The translations under genes and the position numbers were made by a program. 64,000 bases of DNA from Chryseotalea sanaruensis (GTDB lineage Bacteria; Bacteroidota; Bacteroidia; Cytophagales; Cyclobacteriaceae), in contig NZ_BHXQ01000001.1 in the NCBI RefSeq assembly GCF_003990915.1, positions 985,402 to 1,049,401 on the forward strand. The letters are read 5' to 3'. Positions 9,543 through 18,330 of this stretch are shown here, in pieces (position 1 is the stretch's first letter; each line of letters opens with the position of its first letter). A model generated the notes under the pieces. It was not told the origin of the DNA and ran no database searches. It saw only the letters and a list, made by a program, of their open reading frames with translations.

Positions 9543-10270
9543 CGCTTAATATTATCTAATAGAATGGCAGTGGCAATGGCTGCATTCAAAGACTCTGCCA
9601 GACCCAGTTTTGGAATGGTTATAGGATGTGTAACCTTTTGACTAAGTTCTTTAGAAATGCCATTTGACTCATTGCCGATAATTAATAAACCGGCTTTAGG
9701 AAAAGAAGTTTGATGGACATTCTGACCATCTAAAAAAGCACCATATACAGGAAGCGTATTTGCCGCAAGCACTTCAGTTAAATCAGTGTAAAAGACATTG
9801 ACACGCGTGAAAGAACCCTTGGTTGCGTTTATCACTTTCGTATTATAAAAGTCTACAGTTTCTTCCGAAGCTAGAATTTGCGTAATACCATACCAATCTG
9901 CCGTTCTAATAATAGTACCCAAGTTACCTGGATCCCTGATGTCATCTAAAACCAGGGTGAAATTGTCTTGAGCTATAGTAACTGTATCCCATTTCTTCAT
10001 TTGCACTACGGCAAGTGCTGCATCATTTGTTTTAAAATCACCCAAAGTGCTTAAAAGATCGGGCTTAACCACATAAAGTTCTGTACCGTCTTTAATTGTT
10101 GGAAGGTCTTGGATAAAGGTCTCTGTACCTAGAATTATACGTAGCTCAAAGTCGGATGCGAGTACTTCTAAAACACTCTTTCCTCCTTCAACAATAAAGC
10201 ATTGCTCCTGTTTACGATATTTCTTTTCTTGCAGCGATTTAATGAATTTAATTGTCGATTTTGTAAGCAT
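9539..10270 (-). CDS. TrmH/SpoU-family RNA 2'-O-methyltransferase
   Basis: A 243-residue SPOUT methyltransferase that transfers a methyl group from SAM to a ribose 2'-OH in rRNA or tRNA. The N-terminal substrate-binding domain (about 1-90) precedes the knotted catalytic domain with motif 1 LDDIRDPGNLGTIIRTADWYG, motif 2 LLIIGNESNGIS and motif 3 IPKLGLAESLNAAIATAILL. The exact RNA target cannot be read from the sequence; RlmB- and TrmH-like enzymes look alike at this level. The start at 10270 is the normal family start (LTKSTIKFIKSLQEKKYRK) and lies just 6 bp from the divergent tamL start. The 3' end overlaps yhhQ by 4 bp. Confidence 0.9.
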   Translation of the reverse strand: MLTKSTIKFIKSLQEKKYRKQEQCFIVEGGKSVLEVLASDFELRIILGTETFIQDLPTIKDGTELYVVKPDLLSTLGDFKTNDAALAVVQMKKWDTVTIAQDNFTLVLDDIRDPGNLGTIIRTADWYGITQILASEETVDFYNTKVINATKGSFTRVNVFYTDLTEVLAANTLPVYGAFLDGQNVHQTSFPKAGLLIIGNESNGISKELSQKVTHPITIPKLGLAESLNAAIATAILLDNIKR

Positions 10271-10276
10271 ATCAGC

Positions 10277-12715
10277 TTGAGAAATAAGGTCACCAAATAT
10301 ATCCCATTTTTTTTAACGAGCCTTTTCCTAAGTGGCTGTCTGGGGATCAAGCACCTTAAAGAAAATGAGAAGCTCCTGTATAGACAGGCCATTGTGGCCC
10401 CTAAAAGCATTAATAGCGATGACCTGAATAACCTTTATGCACAAGAGCCTAATAGAAAGTTTTTAAACCTGCCAATAGCCCCTCTTGTTGGTATTTATTA
10501 CCTTGGTGAAAGACGGTATGATACGGCCAAGCTAAATCGGAAAAAAAAGGCTGTTGAACTTAAGTTTGACAATAAGATTAAGGCAACTAACAGGGTACGC
10601 AAGATTGCTAATCTTCAATTTCGTAAACAGAAAAAAACCGAGAAATTCAATAACCGTTTAGAAAATGGTAATACAATCATGCAATGGGGGGAACCTGTCG
10701 CGGTGTTTGATAGTTTAAAGGTCGAGGAAAGTAAATCCAAGTTTAACGCCTACCTTTTCAGTCAGGGGTACTTTACAAATACGGTAAGTGCCCGATCTAT
10801 CACTATTCAAAAAGTTGTAAACGTTACCTATCGTGTCAATCCTGGGGAGCCTTACAAAATTGACTCTATTCATTACCAAATAAGTGATTCAACTGTTAAT
10901 GCATTATTAGTTAAGAATAATGGTGCAAGCTATTTGAAGAGAGGTGAGCGATACATTGATGATAATTTCTCTAAAGAAAGAGAGCGCATCGATTTACTGT
11001 TGAAAGACAATGGTTATTATGATTTTAGCAGACAGTATATAGAATTTGAGATTGATACAAGTTACCTCAGCAATAGAAAGGTAAGCGTGGTTTTAATTAT
11101 TCGCGATCCTGCATATCGCGTTCATCATAAACAGTTTTTTGTTGACTCAGTTAATTTTAATATTAATGCACCTAACCCACTCAATAGAAAAAGACAATAC
11201 AGTAAGTATAGAAACGTTAACTACACTTATTGGCAAAAAGAATACAGTTTTAAAATCTTGGGACAACGTGTTTTTGTTAATCAAAACAATACATACAGTC
11301 GTAACAATACCCTCAATACACAAAGACAACTCGCCAACCTGGATGCTTTTAAATTTGTAAACATAAACTATGATACTTCAGGTGGATTATTCATTGCCAA
11401 TATTTTTACAAGTCCTTTAGACCGATACGAATGGTCCAACGAAATTGGGGTAAACGTAACACAAGGTTACCCTGGCCCCTTCTACAACCTTAACTTTAAA
11501 AAGCGTAATATTTTCAGGGGTTTAGAGAACTTTGACTTGAATGCCCGAATTGGTATTGAGGGAGTTGCTTCTACTTCTAACCCCATAAAAGTATTAGCGA
11601 GTCAAGAGGCCAGTATAAACGCATCATTAACATTTCCTCAATTTATTTGGCCACTGAGTGAGAAAACACAAAATAAGGCTGCCCGTTTCAACCCAAAAAC
11701 CAGGATTACCACAGGTTTTGCTTACACCGACAGACCAGAATACAGAAGAAGTGCATCTAACCTATCAGCCACCTATAATTGGCAAAACAAACAAAATAGC
11801 TACTACTCATTGTCTATTGCTAATTTGAGTATCATCAACTCAAAAATCATTCTTCCGGAGTTCCAGGAATTTTTAGATTTACAAGATCAATTGGGCAATC
11901 GAAGCTTATCTAATTCATTTAAACCATCCTTTGTAAGCAGTATACTTTTCAGCTTTACCTGGAATCCGGATAACTATGGCAATGCTGAGCGAAGCTCAAA
12001 CTTTCTTCGCACTTCTGTAGAAACAGGTGGTAATATCTTTAACTTGATAGATCCACAGCCATTGGTAGATCAGGGACTTGCTTATTTTAAGTATGTGAGA
12101 TTAAATGTTGACATGCGTAGAATAACAGTCTTGAATAAACACCTTGTAGTTGCCAAGCGATTTAACGGAGGTATGGCTTATTCTTTTAATAAGGACAAAA
12201 GTCTTCCTTATGAAAAATTCTTTTTTGCAGGAGGAAGTAATAGTATTCGTGCCTGGCGACCACGCAGGCTTGGACCAGGATCATTCAAACCCGTCTTATC
12301 GGCTGATCCGGACAAAGACGGCCTCTTTAATTATCAAATTGAACAACCTGCAGAAATTTTATTGGAGGGAAGCATTGAATTAAGACAGAAACTTTTTGGC
12401 TTCATTAGTGGTGCTGTGTTTGTAGATGCAGGTAATGTATGGACAAGGGTTGAGCGAAAAACTCCAGACGAAATACAAGGAACATCTAAGTTTGCGTTTG
12501 ATAGATTTTACAAAGAGATTGGTGTGGGCACCGGCTTTGGCGTGCGTTTTGACTTTTCTTTTCTAATACTGAGATTAGATGCCGGTATTAAAGTGTATGA
12601 TCCTGCCCGTGATAAGGTAGAAAGATTTGTATTGGATAACTTGAAATTTTTTGGGCCTTTTGGTACTAACAGGGAACCTGTTATCTACAACATTGGAATT
12701 GGTTACCCTTTCTAG
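10277..12715 (+). CDS. tamL: TamL-type lipoprotein of the BamA/TamA outer-membrane family
   Basis: A large outer-membrane barrel protein with a lipoprotein signal, as in the Bacteroidota TamA counterpart TamL, which acts with TamB in outer-membrane assembly. I place the start at the TTG at 10277, giving MRNKVTKYIPFFLTSLFLSGC with lipobox Cys21; an open frame reaching 10202 would begin inside the divergent methyltransferase gene and would bury this signal peptide. POTRA-like segments occupy roughly residues 25-340, followed by a 16-strand-type barrel with the family motif FFAGGSNSIRAWRPRRLGPG and a C-terminal aromatic end (GYPF). No tamB gene is adjacent. It ends convergently with the PglF-like gene with a 4-bp overlap, and no terminator is visible. 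Confidence 0.88.
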   Translation: MRNKVTKYIPFFLTSLFLSGCLGIKHLKENEKLLYRQAIVAPKSINSDDLNNLYAQEPNRKFLNLPIAPLVGIYYLGERRYDTAKLNRKKKAVELKFDNKIKATNRVRKIANLQFRKQKKTEKFNNRLENGNTIMQWGEPVAVFDSLKVEESKSKFNAYLFSQGYFTNTVSARSITIQKVVNVTYRVNPGEPYKIDSIHYQISDSTVNALLVKNNGASYLKRGERYIDDNFSKERERIDLLLKDNGYYDFSRQYIEFEIDTSYLSNRKVSVVLIIRDPAYRVHHKQFFVDSVNFNINAPNPLNRKRQYSKYRNVNYTYWQKEYSFKILGQRVFVNQNNTYSRNNTLNTQRQLANLDAFKFVNINYDTSGGLFIANIFTSPLDRYEWSNEIGVNVTQGYPGPFYNLNFKKRNIFRGLENFDLNARIGIEGVASTSNPIKVLASQEASINASLTFPQFIWPLSEKTQNKAARFNPKTRITTGFAYTDRPEYRRSASNLSATYNWQNKQNSYYSLSIANLSIINSKIILPEFQEFLDLQDQLGNRSLSNSFKPSFVSSILFSFTWNPDNYGNAERSSNFLRTSVETGGNIFNLIDPQPLVDQGLAYFKYVRLNVDMRRITVLNKHLVVAKRFNGGMAYSFNKDKSLPYEKFFFAGGSNSIRAWRPRRLGPGSFKPVLSADPDKDGLFNYQIEQPAEILLEGSIELRQKLFGFISGAVFVDAGNVWTRVERKTPDEIQGTSKFAFDRFYKEIGVGTGFGVRFDFSFLILRLDAGIKVYDPARDKVERFVLDNLKFFGPFGTNREPVIYNIGIGYPF

Positions 12716-14616
12716 TGTCTGTCAAGAATTTCGAATTTAGAGTAGTTACTCTTGTACTCAGGTACCAGATCTTTCATTAAAGTAACCATTTTAAGTTCGT
12801 TTGCATCGGTGATTAAATCACCAAGTAATTCAATCATGCTATTGACATGTGTGAACTCATATTCACGAACCCTTGCCTTTAATATTTTGGGATGGTGCGT
12901 TGGCAGGGTGTCTTCATTACTGCTTAGCAATTCTTCATATAGCTTTTCACCATCGCGTAATCCGGTAAACACTATATCTATGTCTTTACCTATATCGAGT
13001 CCTGATAAAAGAACCATTTTTTTTGCGAGGTCATAAATCTTTACAGACTTGCCCATATCGAAAATAAATATTTCTCCCCCATGGCCAATAGTACCTGCTT
13101 CCAGTACCAAACGGCAAGCCTCTGGTATGGTCATGAAAAAGCGAGTCACTTCCGGATGTGTAACCGTGATTGGCCCCCCCGCTTCAATTTGCTTTTTGAA
13201 AATTGGAATAACCGAACCATTAGAGCCCAACACATTACCAAACCGGGTGGTTACAAACATGGTATGGCTTCCTCCAAGCACCTGTAAATGGTTGTTTAAA
13301 GATTGGACGTAAATTTCTGCAATACGTTTAGAGCAACCCATTATGCTTGTAGGATTCACTGCCTTATCGGTAGAGATCATTACAAACTTGGTTACACCAA
13401 ACTCAACGCTTAAATCAGCAAGTAACTTAGTCCCCAAAATATTACAGCTCACTGCTTCTGCGGGATTGCTCTCCATAACAGGAACATGCTTATACGCTGC
13501 TGCGTGAAAAACCCATTCCAGTTTATAATCTCTGAATAAAGCGCGCATACGCTCGTTATTGGTAATATCCATTAGGTGGAAACTAATCCGACAAGGACTC
13601 TTGATATTCATAAGCTCACGCTCCAATTCATAGAGTGGAGATTCCGCCTGATCAACTAAGACAAGTTGTTTAGGTTGATAGTGAATTAACTGTCTTGCTA
13701 ATTCGCTACCAATGGAACCAGAGGCACCTGTAACACAGATGACACGCCCTTTAATTGCTTGTAGCAAATTGGTATTGTCTAACTGAATAGAGTCACGACC
13801 TAAAAGATCTTCAATGTTTACCTCCTTAATCTGGCCTGCCTGGAACTCGCCCTTAACCCATTTATCAAAAGAGGGCACCATGCGTACTTTGACCTTTTTT
13901 GAAATACAAAGTTCTACGATCTCATCTTTTCTTTCGGTAGTCAGATGCTTAACGGCTATAATTACTTCGGCAATATCCAACTGATCAATTCTAACTGAAA
14001 GATCAGCTGATTTGTAAATTGGAATTCCCGATATTGCCTTTCCTGCTTTGTTGTAATCGTCTTCAAAAAAAGCTGCAACTTTAGACTTACCCCTTGCTTC
14101 AGCATCGAGCGCCTGCTTGGCCAACATACCAATCTGGCCTGCACCAAAAATTACAACATTGTTTTTTTTCGCGAGGTCATTTCTTACATAGGAGAAGACA
14201 CTTTTAACTAAAAGCCTATAGTAAACTAAAAATAAAAAGGATACGAAGAAGGAAATGATAATAACTGAATATGGAATAAGGTTTAAGCCAGCATTGTAGT
14301 AATAAGTTAGATTTACAGAAATTGATATGACCACCGTTAAGAATGAGGTGTAGAAAATACGAATGGCGTCATCAATGCCTGTGTACCTGACAATTCCTGA
14401 ATAACTTTTAGTGATAAAGGAAGCTAATAAACCAGCTATAGCCAATAAAATAATACCAGTCTCGATTTTAAACGCCAACATTTCATGAATTTGAAAGTTG
14501 AAACGCAAGGCATATGCTAACGTTGCAGACGTAATGACTACCAACAGGTCAAGAAGTACGATGACCCACCTTGGCAAGACGGTTAGTTTTTTTACAAGAA
14601 GGAAGAAATTCAGCAA
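12712..14616 (-). CDS. Membrane NDP-sugar 4,6-dehydratase (PglF/CapD/WbpM family)
   Basis: A 634-residue enzyme expected to convert UDP-GlcNAc to the 4-keto-6-deoxy sugar, the first step towards diacetylbacillosamine. Four membrane helices (about 12-140) lead into a degenerate Rossmann domain (FGAGQIG, about 157-163) and a catalytic SDR domain with GASGSIGSELARQL at 297-310, STDK at 415-418 and the family-typical Met426-xxx-Lys430 in place of Tyr-xxx-Lys. The length matches PglF/WbpM proteins. PglE-, PglD- and PglC-like genes lie upstream on the same strand, which favours the bacillosamine route over other CapD roles. It is the last gene of the locus and converges with tamL. Confidence 0.9.
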   Translation of the reverse strand: MLNFFLLVKKLTVLPRWVIVLLDLLVVITSATLAYALRFNFQIHEMLAFKIETGIILLAIAGLLASFITKSYSGIVRYTGIDDAIRIFYTSFLTVVISISVNLTYYYNAGLNLIPYSVIIISFFVSFLFLVYYRLLVKSVFSYVRNDLAKKNNVVIFGAGQIGMLAKQALDAEARGKSKVAAFFEDDYNKAGKAISGIPIYKSADLSVRIDQLDIAEVIIAVKHLTTERKDEIVELCISKKVKVRMVPSFDKWVKGEFQAGQIKEVNIEDLLGRDSIQLDNTNLLQAIKGRVICVTGASGSIGSELARQLIHYQPKQLVLVDQAESPLYELERELMNIKSPCRISFHLMDITNNERMRALFRDYKLEWVFHAAAYKHVPVMESNPAEAVSCNILGTKLLADLSVEFGVTKFVMISTDKAVNPTSIMGCSKRIAEIYVQSLNNHLQVLGGSHTMFVTTRFGNVLGSNGSVIPIFKKQIEAGGPITVTHPEVTRFFMTIPEACRLVLEAGTIGHGGEIFIFDMGKSVKIYDLAKKMVLLSGLDIGKDIDIVFTGLRDGEKLYEELLSSNEDTLPTHHPKILKARVREYEFTHVNSMIELLGDLITDANELKMVTLMKDLVPEYKSNYSKFEILDRH

Positions 14617-14622
14617 GACCTT

Positions 14623-14829
14623 TTAGTTGTCTTTAGACGAAGATTTGTGTAATGCATACATTTTTCGAGCACCTAATAACGCCCCCGCACCCAATATCCA
14701 CTCAATACCTGTAATGGGCACATTATTATCACCGGGAGATCCACCGCCCCCTGGCTGAGCTTCTAATATCACAGGAAGCACAATAATAAAAAGCAAGATT
14801 AAAATATTCTTAAGGGCAGATGCCTTCAT
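14623..14829 (-). CDS. Tiny secreted protein with exosortase-like sorting tail (PID-CTERM-like)
   Basis: A 68-residue protein consisting of a signal peptide (1-24, ending LEA before QPGG), a glycine-rich linker (25-36), the short motif VPITG at 37-41, a short hydrophobic helix (42-53) and a basic stretch (Arg55, Lys56 and more). Motif, helix and basic residues in that order are the tripartite layout of exosortase substrates, and the VPI[D/T]G core recalls the PID-CTERM tails known from Bacteroidota. It lies 6 bp before the PglF-like gene and 18 bp after the T9SS cargo gene. An XrtF exosortase gene is about 5 kb upstream on the same strand, making this a candidate substrate; that link is inference. 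Alternatively it is just a small membrane protein. Confidence 0.7.
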   Translation of the reverse strand: MKASALKNILILLFIIVLPVILEAQPGGGGSPGDNNVPITGIEWILGAGALLGARKMYALHKSSSKDN

Positions 14830-14847
14830 AAAAAGTATAGTTTACAA

Positions 14848-17800
14848 TTAACGCTTAATAATCTTATGTACTGTAACGGTCTTATTCGAGTTCTCCACTC
14901 TAACCATGTAAATACCAGTAGGCATGGCACTAACGTCAAATTGGCTTTTACTGATACCGTCTGCCTGTATTACTTTACCCGCCTTAACAACTTCTCCCGT
15001 AACAGTTAGTAAATGCATACTTACTACATTTTCATCGGCTACTTCTACAGTCAATTCCTCCTCAACCGGATTAGGGAAAACAGCGATACTAATTTTTTCA
15101 GGCTCCAGACTGCTCATCATTGGTGTGGTTGTTAAGAAAAAGCGATCTTTCATTTTAGTATTAGCAGTTGAGATTGCAAAAACATATTCCTGAGAGGCAG
15201 GAACTACCATGTTATTCATCTTATCTACAAGAAAATACGATTGTGAAACGTTTGAAGAAAAGCTCAAGCTATACAAGCCTGCATCTCTTACTTCAACAGA
15301 AAGTGGAATCTCATTTTCTGTCCGGTCTGTTATATAATAAGCTAATTTCGAATCGTCTGCTCCTTGAATAGCTAGAGACATCCGTTCTTTTCCTGAGCTC
15401 ATCTTAAGCGAATGCCTTCCATTTTTTTCAAGGATATAAGCCTCATCAACAATATCATTTTGTTTGAGTGAAACAGTCAACACTGGTACTTCAGGGCTGG
15501 CCTTTCTGTAGTAATTGCCACTTATAGATGTTTTTGCACCCTCATGTATAATCATGGTGTGGTTTTGTTGACTGTTGTCTGCATAAACCCAGAAAGCCTG
15601 GCCAGTTGCAATAGTACCATCAAATCCACTACCTGTTTGCGTTTCGCGATTGTATGAGCGCCACAACTCTGCTACCTCATCATACAACCAAATTACAGGA
15701 TCAATGCCAGGATCGGTTGTCCAATGACTTGGATCTTCATCCCATACAATGGAAGAAGGATAAGGGTTCCCCACAAGGTTCCAACCATCAGCTGTAGGTT
15801 GTACTGGTGATGAGACAGTATGTGTTACCGTCAGTGGTATACTTCCCTGATTGATCGTTCCTGTCGCAGTCCATAAGGTAGGAGAAGTTCCATCCCACAT
15901 AAAAAGGTTATATCCTATTCCGGGCAACAGTATTGCAGAGGCATCGCCAGAAGGGCCTGGGTAACCAGTGTAACCATTATTGAATGCCCCAGCTATTGAT
16001 TCATTATACGAGCTTAAGTTAGCGTTATCATTATTACAAAGTCCTCCACAAGGGAAATCTGTGCCCGGGTAACCATTGATAAAGATTCCAGCATCTCGAA
16101 GCTGTTGCACTGTCCCGTTCGTTACCGGGGATGAGATGTATCGGAAGTCATTATCTTCGGCACCCCAAAGGCGTTGTACGGAAACATTTCCAACTACTGA
16201 AGCTCCAGCCCCTAATTGAGCAATGCTTGCATCTGATCCAGAAGTATCGCCAATAGATAGGAGTGTAAAGATTGATGTGTTAGTAACACCATCTGCATCA
16301 AAGGTTGCACCATTCGAAACTGTTAAGACCCCGCGTAAGCTCTGACTGCTATTCATACTAACTGTGCCCGCAGTTTTGGTAAGGGTAATATCATTAAACT
16401 GGTTTACATTAATAGTGCTGATGCTTTGGTTAGCAGTACCTGTTAAAACTAGATCAGCTGTCCCCAAGTTAAAAGTTCCTGAAGACGATAGGTCACCGGA
16501 GAGTGTCAGCGTGGAGCTTGGTGCGTTAAAGGTGCCGGTGTTAGAAAGAGAAGTAGCGCTGATGGCATTACTCCCTGCTGTGAAGAATCCTGAGTTGACT
16601 GTTAAAGCACCTTGTATGCTTAATGCACTACTTAAGGTTAAGGTGCTACTTAAATTAGATGTAAGGTTATTAATAGTACCTAAAGCTTCCTGACCCGCTG
16701 TTAAATTAGTTCCAGTATAAATAAGGTTATAAGGACCACCAGTAGGTGCATTACCCGTAAAACTTGCTTGTGAATTCCTCGTAAACAAAACTCCATTTGA
16801 AAAAGATAAAGATCCACCCGTGTTGCTTAAAGTACCATCCAATAAATCCAATCGATTAGTAATTAATATTGGGCTTCCAAAATTAACTGTACCAAAACGG
16901 TTTACAATCAGTGTATTTAAGACACTTCCTGGATCAAAATTAAGCGTACTGCTATTCGTAGTTCCTCCATTTAGTGTTAAAACGCTGTTGGAATTCGATA
17001 CAAGTAGTCCACCTGTTTGGGTATTATTAATAGCAGAACCAATCTGGATACTTAAATCTGAAAAGTCTAAAGATGTCCCTGAGGCCATTTCCAATGAACC
17101 CTGTATAATTTGATCAGCATTACAATCAATTGACCCATTTAATAATGTGACATTTCTGAAAGTTATTTGGTTTGGTATTATTAAAACAGAACCAGATCTA
17201 TTGATTGTTAGTTGGCGTATGGTGGAGTTAGTAGAAAATGGGAATGGAGCAGAGAGAATTCCAGAACCATATATATTGACAGAGTTAAAATTCCCGGAAC
17301 TTGTAATCAGTGACGTTCCGCTAATGTCACCATAAATCACCAAACCGTTATTAGCCACATTGCTTACCATGCTATACTGACCTCCTTGTAAGTTAATATC
17401 CCCATAAACGAATAAGCTTAATCCGCTGTTCCCATTTAATGTGCTTGTGGTCATAGATCCGGATAAAAGTGTTAGGTTTCTAATAGTATGCACCCTCGAG
17501 CTCGAAGTATTAAGAAAATCTAAGGATCCTCCATTTATTGTAATTGTTGTCCCTGAACCCATATTTAAGTTATCTTGAATAACTAATAATTGACCAGATA
17601 AGATTGATAGGTTACCATTCATAACTAAGGATGTTGAAGCTGTATTATTTACCTCAACCCCAAAACTGTTATTAATTATTGTTGTAACACCCGTAGTTGA
17701 AGGATGCCCTGATCCAATGAATTGTTTACCATTTCCTTCATAGTGAATCACTGTCGAAGAAGTCCATGTACGACCAGTTGTTCTTAAATTACCTGTTGCT

Positions 17801-18255
17801 GCTATTCCGGCTGTAATCGCTCCAGTAGGGTTAGTGGAATATGAATATAAATCGCCACCTAAAAACACTGAACCTAAGCCCTGTAAGTGAGATTCTCCAA
17901 GTAAATGAAGAGATGCACCACTAAAAATTAATAAATCGGTGCCAGCGCCATCATTTATCGTAACCGAGACACCATCATTAACAATAAGGACTGCACCGCT
18001 ATTTAAACCGGTTTGATCCAAAGTTATTGGCGTTGAAATGGTAATTATGTGGGTTGGTCTTAGACTTATATTGCTAGCAGAGAAATCTGGGGAAGTAGTG
18101 GCATTAGACCAAAGGTTAGAGCCATTAGGCAAAGCCTCTACCTGCCACGTTGCCGGATTGTTCCAATCGCCACTTGCTCTTGATCTATACCGGTTTTGGG
18201 CAAAGCTTTGGCTTACCAAAACGCACAAAGTGATAATCAATAGGAAACTTCTCAT
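14848..18255 (-). CDS. Large T9SS-secreted beta-rich surface protein
   Basis: A 1135-residue protein with a signal peptide (about 1-19, ending SFAQ), an N-terminal region opening with YRSRASGDWNNPATWQ and THIITISTPITL as in G8-like/beta-helix proteins, a long Ser/Thr/Asn/Gly-rich central part with repeated short beta units (for example TLTLSSALSIQGALTVNSG and STLTLSGDLSSSGTFNLG), then a folded region with Trp- and Tyr-rich segments. The final ~75 residues form a type A T9SS sorting domain: AVFPNPVEEELTVEV, then MPTGIYMVRVENSNK and a basic end KIIKR. It is therefore exported to the surface by the type IX system. It has its own 75-bp upstream gap and could have its own promoter. No enzyme motif was recognised; adhesin or matrix protein is a guess. 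Confidence 0.85.
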   Translation of the reverse strand: MRSFLLIITLCVLVSQSFAQNRYRSRASGDWNNPATWQVEALPNGSNLWSNATTSPDFSASNISLRPTHIITISTPITLDQTGLNSGAVLIVNDGVSVTINDGAGTDLLIFSGASLHLLGESHLQGLGSVFLGGDLYSYSTNPTGAITAGIAATGNLRTTGRTWTSSTVIHYEGNGKQFIGSGHPSTTGVTTIINNSFGVEVNNTASTSLVMNGNLSILSGQLLVIQDNLNMGSGTTITINGGSLDFLNTSSSRVHTIRNLTLLSGSMTTSTLNGNSGLSLFVYGDINLQGGQYSMVSNVANNGLVIYGDISGTSLITSSGNFNSVNIYGSGILSAPFPFSTNSTIRQLTINRSGSVLIIPNQITFRNVTLLNGSIDCNADQIIQGSLEMASGTSLDFSDLSIQIGSAINNTQTGGLLVSNSNSVLTLNGGTTNSSTLNFDPGSVLNTLIVNRFGTVNFGSPILITNRLDLLDGTLSNTGGSLSFSNGVLFTRNSQASFTGNAPTGGPYNLIYTGTNLTAGQEALGTINNLTSNLSSTLTLSSALSIQGALTVNSGFFTAGSNAISATSLSNTGTFNAPSSTLTLSGDLSSSGTFNLGTADLVLTGTANQSISTINVNQFNDITLTKTAGTVSMNSSQSLRGVLTVSNGATFDADGVTNTSIFTLLSIGDTSGSDASIAQLGAGASVVGNVSVQRLWGAEDNDFRYISSPVTNGTVQQLRDAGIFINGYPGTDFPCGGLCNNDNANLSSYNESIAGAFNNGYTGYPGPSGDASAILLPGIGYNLFMWDGTSPTLWTATGTINQGSIPLTVTHTVSSPVQPTADGWNLVGNPYPSSIVWDEDPSHWTTDPGIDPVIWLYDEVAELWRSYNRETQTGSGFDGTIATGQAFWVYADNSQQNHTMIIHEGAKTSISGNYYRKASPEVPVLTVSLKQNDIVDEAYILEKNGRHSLKMSSGKERMSLAIQGADDSKLAYYITDRTENEIPLSVEVRDAGLYSLSFSSNVSQSYFLVDKMNNMVVPASQEYVFAISTANTKMKDRFFLTTTPMMSSLEPEKISIAVFPNPVEEELTVEVADENVVSMHLLTVTGEVVKAGKVIQADGISKSQFDVSAMPTGIYMVRVENSNKTVTVHKIIKR

Positions 18256-18330
18256 AAGCCAATATTTACAGACAGTAAAGGTAACATTTTCTATCAGGAT
18301 TTATGCTAAAAAAGGCGGTTAAGTAACCCA

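Noticed and set aside
10202..10276. Extended N terminus for TamL
   Set aside because: It would begin inside the divergent methyltransferase gene and bury a good lipoprotein signal that starts at the TTG at 10277.
16364..17335. Several plus-strand frames opposite the T9SS cargo gene
   Set aside because: They are shadows of the Ser/Thr/Asn-rich repeats on the minus strand; no starts, motifs or spacing of real genes.
18256..18330. Terminator-like GGTT-ACTT-AACC hairpin followed by a T-run after the PglE-like gene
   Set aside because: The stem has only four or five pairs and the T-run is separated from it, so it is too weak to call.
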